The notes under the pieces: generated by a model
The model's database searches: none
Told to the model about the DNA's origin: nothing
Seen by the model: the letters and a program-made list of their open reading frames with translations, nothing else
In this document: piece after piece, positions 61,731-64,000 of the stretch
How positions within the stretch are numbered: the first letter of the stretch is position 1
Layout of the letters: each line of letters begins with the position of its first letter
Made by a program: the position numbers and the translations under genes
NCBI RefSeq assembly: GCF_009755605.1
Contig: NZ_WPNZ01000012.1
Span: 1-64,000 of the forward strand
Length of the DNA: 64,000 nt
Source: Streptomyces typhae
GTDB lineage: Bacteria; Actinomycetota; Actinomycetes; Streptomycetales; Streptomycetaceae
Reading direction: 5' to 3'

Positions 61731-62105
61731 ATGAGTGAGCGAGCTCTTCGCGGCACGCGCCTCGTGGTGACCAGCTACGAGACCGACCGCGGCATCGACC
61801 TGGCCCCGCGCCAGGCCGTGGAGTACGCATGCCAGAACGGACATCGTTTCGAGATGCCGTTCTCGGTGGAGGCGGAGATCCCGCCGGAGTGGGAGTGCAA
61901 GGTCTGCGGGGCCCAAGCACTTCTCGTGGACGGCGACGGACCTGAGGAGAAGAAGGGCAAGCCCGCGCGTACGCACTGGGACATGCTCATGGAGCGCCGC
62001 ACCCGCGAGGAACTCGAAGAGGTCCTCGAGGAGCGCTTGGCGGTTCTCCGGTCCGGTGCGATGAATATTGCGGTGCATCCGCGCGACAGCCGCAAGTCCG
62101 CGTAG
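61731..62105 (+). CDS. rbpA: RNA polymerase-binding protein RbpA
   Basis: The 124-residue RbpA binds RNA polymerase and the principal sigma factor in actinobacteria and stabilises the open complex. It has the N-terminal RGTRLVVTSYETDRGIDLAPRQ, a zinc-finger-like core with CQNGH and CKVCG, and the sigma-interaction region HWDMLMERRTREELEEVLEERL. Length and sequence are typical. It is induced by thiol stress through SigR, which fits the promoter upstream. Confidence 0.97.
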   Translation: MSERALRGTRLVVTSYETDRGIDLAPRQAVEYACQNGHRFEMPFSVEAEIPPEWECKVCGAQALLVDGDGPEEKKGKPARTHWDMLMERRTREELEEVLEERLAVLRSGAMNIAVHPRDSRKSA

Positions 62106-62130
62106 GCGCGCTGGACCGCGGAGCGGAAGC

Positions 62131-62178
62131 ACGACGAGGGCGGGCCCACTGCTGTTGCAGTGGGCCCGCCCTCGTCGT
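62131..62178. terminator. rbpA terminator hairpin
   Basis: A perfect 22-bp stem (62131-62152 with 62157-62178) has a TGTT loop, 25 bases after the rbpA stop. It is the strongest hairpin seen in the window. Confidence 0.92.
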
Positions 62179-62214
62179 GTGTCGCTGTCCCGGGGCTCTG
62201 CCCCGGGACCCGTA

Positions 62215-62255
62215 TCGGCGCTTCGCGCCTCGTCCTCAATCGCCGGACAGGCTGG
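62215..62255. repeat. dispersed intergenic repeat, short copy
   Basis: The 41 bases TCGGCGCTTCGCGCCTCGTC onward repeat the end of the 56801-56903 element in the same orientation and face the inverted copy at 62301-62406. Confidence 0.7.
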
Positions 62256-62300
62256 ATACTTCGCCGGTGCGGCGATTTCTTCCGGTGCGGCGAAGATCTT

Positions 62301-62406
62301 TCAGCCCGTCCGGCGTTTGATGACGAGGCGCGAAGCGCCGACAGGGCTGGGGTCCAGGGGGCGCAGCGCCCCTGGTGACGGGAAAGGGGCGGGCCTGGGG
62401 CGCCCC
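62301..62406. repeat. dispersed intergenic repeat, copy 2 (inverted)
   Basis: The reverse complement of the element at 56801-56903, with small changes in the middle. It ends a few bases before the fxsA stop codon. Confidence 0.75.
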
Positions 62407-62419
62407 GCGCGGGCCCGGC

Positions 62420-63019
62420 TCAGCGCGGGAGCTGCGGATCGTCCGAGCCCCGCCCGGGCGTCGGCCCCGGCCCCGGCGGCTGGTCCTCGCGGACGACCTC
62501 GCCCTGGACGACCTTGCCGTCGGGATGCCGCATCCGAGCCTGCTGGAACGCGCCCCCGAACCCCCCGGGAGCGGCCGCAGCGGCTTCCCGCACCTTGCGC
62601 TCGAAGGCCCGCTCCGCCCGTCGGCTGAGAGCCTTCTGGAGCGGCGGCAGCAGGAGCAGAAGGCCGAGCGCGTCGGAGACGAGGCCCGGCAGGATCAGCA
62701 GCAGCCCGCCGAGCATGGTCCACGCGCCACCGCCCCCGGAGCCCTCCGTGGCCGCGGCGGCCCCGCTCTGCTGCTGTTGCAGCGCCTCGCTCAGGTTCTT
62801 GAAGGCGCGGCGCCCGGCCCGCTTGATGACCAGGGAGCCGAGCACGAGGCCCGCCACCAGGAGCAGGAACACGGTCAGCCCGCCGGCGGCGCCCGCCACG
62901 ACGGTCAGCAGCCAGATCTCCAGGACCAGCCACGCGACGAGGCCGAGCGGCAGGAACCGGAGCACCCGGGAGCGCCGGGGCCGGGCGGGCTGAGTGGGAG
63001 GCGGTGCGCCAGTCGTCAT
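62420..63019 (-). CDS. FxsA-family membrane protein
   Basis: The 199-residue FxsA-like protein has the family's hydrophobic helices (LPLGLVAWLVLEIWLLTVVAG, LTVFLLLVAGLVLGSLVIKR and GGLLLILPGLVSDALGLLLLL). The G-P-G-L-V-SD motif is in place. E. coli FxsA suppresses F exclusion of phage T7; in actinomycetes the role is unknown. The C-terminus is Gly/Pro-rich. It sits next to ppm1 on the same strand, as commonly seen near rbpA. Confidence 0.9.
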   Translation of the reverse strand: MTTGAPPPTQPARPRRSRVLRFLPLGLVAWLVLEIWLLTVVAGAAGGLTVFLLLVAGLVLGSLVIKRAGRRAFKNLSEALQQQQSGAAAATEGSGGGGAWTMLGGLLLILPGLVSDALGLLLLLPPLQKALSRRAERAFERKVREAAAAAPGGFGGAFQQARMRHPDGKVVQGEVVREDQPPGPGPTPGRGSDDPQLPR

Positions 63020-63087
63020 GCCCCCAGTGTGCCTGGCCCCGGCTCAGGCCTGCGTAAGTGGGTGATCATTACCGGGGCGGGTGACCA

Positions 63088-64000
63088 TTACCGGGGGTCG
63101 CCCGGCGCTCCGGGCTCCCGGCCGTCGGACGACGGATCGACCGCCCCCGGCTCGACGGACGGCGCGACGGCACGGGGCTCGGCGGACGGCTCGACCGCAC
63201 GGGAGTCAGCGGCAGCCTCGGCCGCACGGGGCTCATCAGCGGCCTCGGCCGCACGGGGCTCGCCGGACGGCGCGACCGCACGGGGCTCAGCAGCAGCCTC
63301 GGCCGCACGACCGTCACCAGCAGCCGCTCCAGCTGCCGTCGCTTCAGCTGCCGTCGCTCCAGCAGCCGCTCCACCCGCCCGGGACACCCCGGGGCCCCCG
63401 GAGGCCCCCCTGCCCCCGAGCACCTTGCCGACCCGCTCCCGCACCCCCCAGGCCGTGACCCGCCACAGCGCCTCGGCGACGATGTCGCGGCTCATCTTGC
63501 TGTCGCCGAGTTCCCGCTCCACGAAGGTGATGGGCACCTCCACGACGTGGTAGCCCGCCTTGATCGCGCGGCGGGCCAGGTCGACCTGGAAGCAGTAGCC
63601 CTGGGACGCCACGTCGCCGAGGCCGAGGCCCTCCAGGGTCTCGCGGCGGAAGGCGCGGTAGCCGCCGGTGACGTCGCGCACCGGCACGTCGAGGAGCAGC
63701 CGGGAGTAGGTGGAGCCACCGCGGGAGAGGAACTCGCGGGACTTGGGCCAGTTCACGACCCGGCCGCCGGGCACCCAGCGCGATCCGAGCACCAGGTCGG
63801 CGCCCTTGAGGGCGGTGAGCAGGCGGGGCAGCTCCTCGGGCTGGTGGGAGCCGTCGGCGTCCATCTCGACCAGGACGCCGTAGCCGTGCTCCAGGCCCCA
63901 GGAGAAGCCCGCGAGGTAGGCGGCGCCGAGGCCCTCCTTGCCCTTGCGGTGCAGCACGTGGACGTGCTCGTCGTCGACCGAGAGCTCGTCGGCGATCTTG
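63088..64000 (-). CDS. ppm1: polyprenol monophosphomannose synthase, 3' part (cut by window edge)
   Basis: This GT2 family enzyme transfers mannose from GDP-mannose to polyprenyl phosphate for protein O-mannosylation and glycolipid synthesis. The frame runs off the right edge; the visible 303 residues lack the N-terminus. The DxD-type motif LVEMDADGSHQPEE and the motif DVTGGYRAFRRETLEGL are clear. About 115 C-terminal residues after VRERVGKVLGG are repeat-rich (EPRAVAPSGEPRAAEAADEP), absent from usual forms. It is upstream of fxsA on the minus strand. Confidence 0.93.
   Translation of the reverse strand, partial: KIADELSVDDEHVHVLHRKGKEGLGAAYLAGFSWGLEHGYGVLVEMDADGSHQPEELPRLLTALKGADLVLGSRWVPGGRVVNWPKSREFLSRGGSTYSRLLLDVPVRDVTGGYRAFRRETLEGLGLGDVASQGYCFQVDLARRAIKAGYHVVEVPITFVERELGDSKMSRDIVAEALWRVTAWGVRERVGKVLGGRGASGGPGVSRAGGAAAGATAAEATAAGAAAGDGRAAEAAAEPRAVAPSGEPRAAEAADEPRAAEAAADSRAVEPSAEPRAVAPSVEPGAVDPSSDGREPGAPGDPR

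Larger units (their letters stand above)
62106..62419. other. intergenic region between convergent rbpA and fxsA
   Basis: The gap holds the strong terminator at 62131-62178, a 9-bp perfect GC stem at 62188-62208, and two facing copies of the dispersed repeat (62215-62255 and 62301-62406). Together these could form one very large hairpin. No gene is seen. Confidence 0.75.

Noticed and set aside
1..64000. CRISPR arrays, tRNA genes and insertion sequences
   Set aside because: The tandem repeats seen lack unique spacers, no tRNA cloverleaf was recognised, and no transposase-like reading frame was found.

Overview
The window is very GC-rich. Its genes start at ATG, GTG or TTG, many neighbours overlap by 4 bases (ATGA or GTGA), and it carries a conservon, mycothiol-linked metabolism, RbpA and a polyprenol-phosphomannose synthase. 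All of this points to a Streptomyces chromosome. No transposase, integrase, tRNA or CRISPR was seen. The two ends look like core chromosome: an rRNA operon leader plus crr-ptsI on the left, and rbpA-fxsA-ppm1 on the right. The middle (about 13-54 kb) is richer in accessory catabolic and uncharacterised genes.

Layout. 1-230: promoter and leader region of an rRNA operon pointing left off the window. 0.5-11 kb: PTS genes crr and ptsI, a hypothetical protein, acetoacetyl-CoA synthetase, a GH31 glycosidase, a NUDIX hydrolase, a YidB-like protein and a VanX-type dipeptidase. 11-15.4 kb: a DUF35/thiolase pair, then glpF-glpK. 15.6-24 kb (minus strand): a conservon cvnA-B-C-D with a single-chain 5-oxoprolinase inserted between cvnC and cvnD. 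25-35 kb: a glycine betaine demethylation locus with a Rieske oxygenase, Rieske ferredoxin, flavin reductase, dimethylglycine and sarcosine oxidases, mycothiol-dependent formaldehyde dehydrogenase and an IclR regulator.

34.9-42.5 kb (minus strand): a three-gene operon for a giant SMC-like ATPase, a MukE-like protein and a kleisin-like protein. It resembles MukBEF or Wadjet in layout, but no nuclease subunit is adjacent. A 10-bp-periodic repeat array lies between two of its genes. This is the best candidate for an undescribed system. 42.6-48.2 kb: a GntR regulator facing an MFS-ycsI-pxpA-pxpB-pxpC operon for 5-oxoproline, so the window encodes two unrelated 5-oxoprolinases. 48-54.5 kb (minus strand): two glycosyltransferases with an SGNH hydrolase in one operon, a HEAT-repeat protein and an ankyrin protein. 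55-64 kb: a small membrane protein with a P-loop-defective FtsK/TraB-like protein, a divergent MocR/YczE pair, a glycerophosphodiesterase, an Atg22-type MFS protein, rbpA behind a clear SigR-type promoter, fxsA and ppm1 (cut by the window edge).

A recurrent oddity is expansion of short GC-rich repeats (10-30 bp), both between genes and as low-complexity protein segments in otherwise conserved enzymes. Starts were chosen by hand from ribosome-binding sites, overlaps and family N-termini. No database search was run, so family calls rest on recognised motifs.
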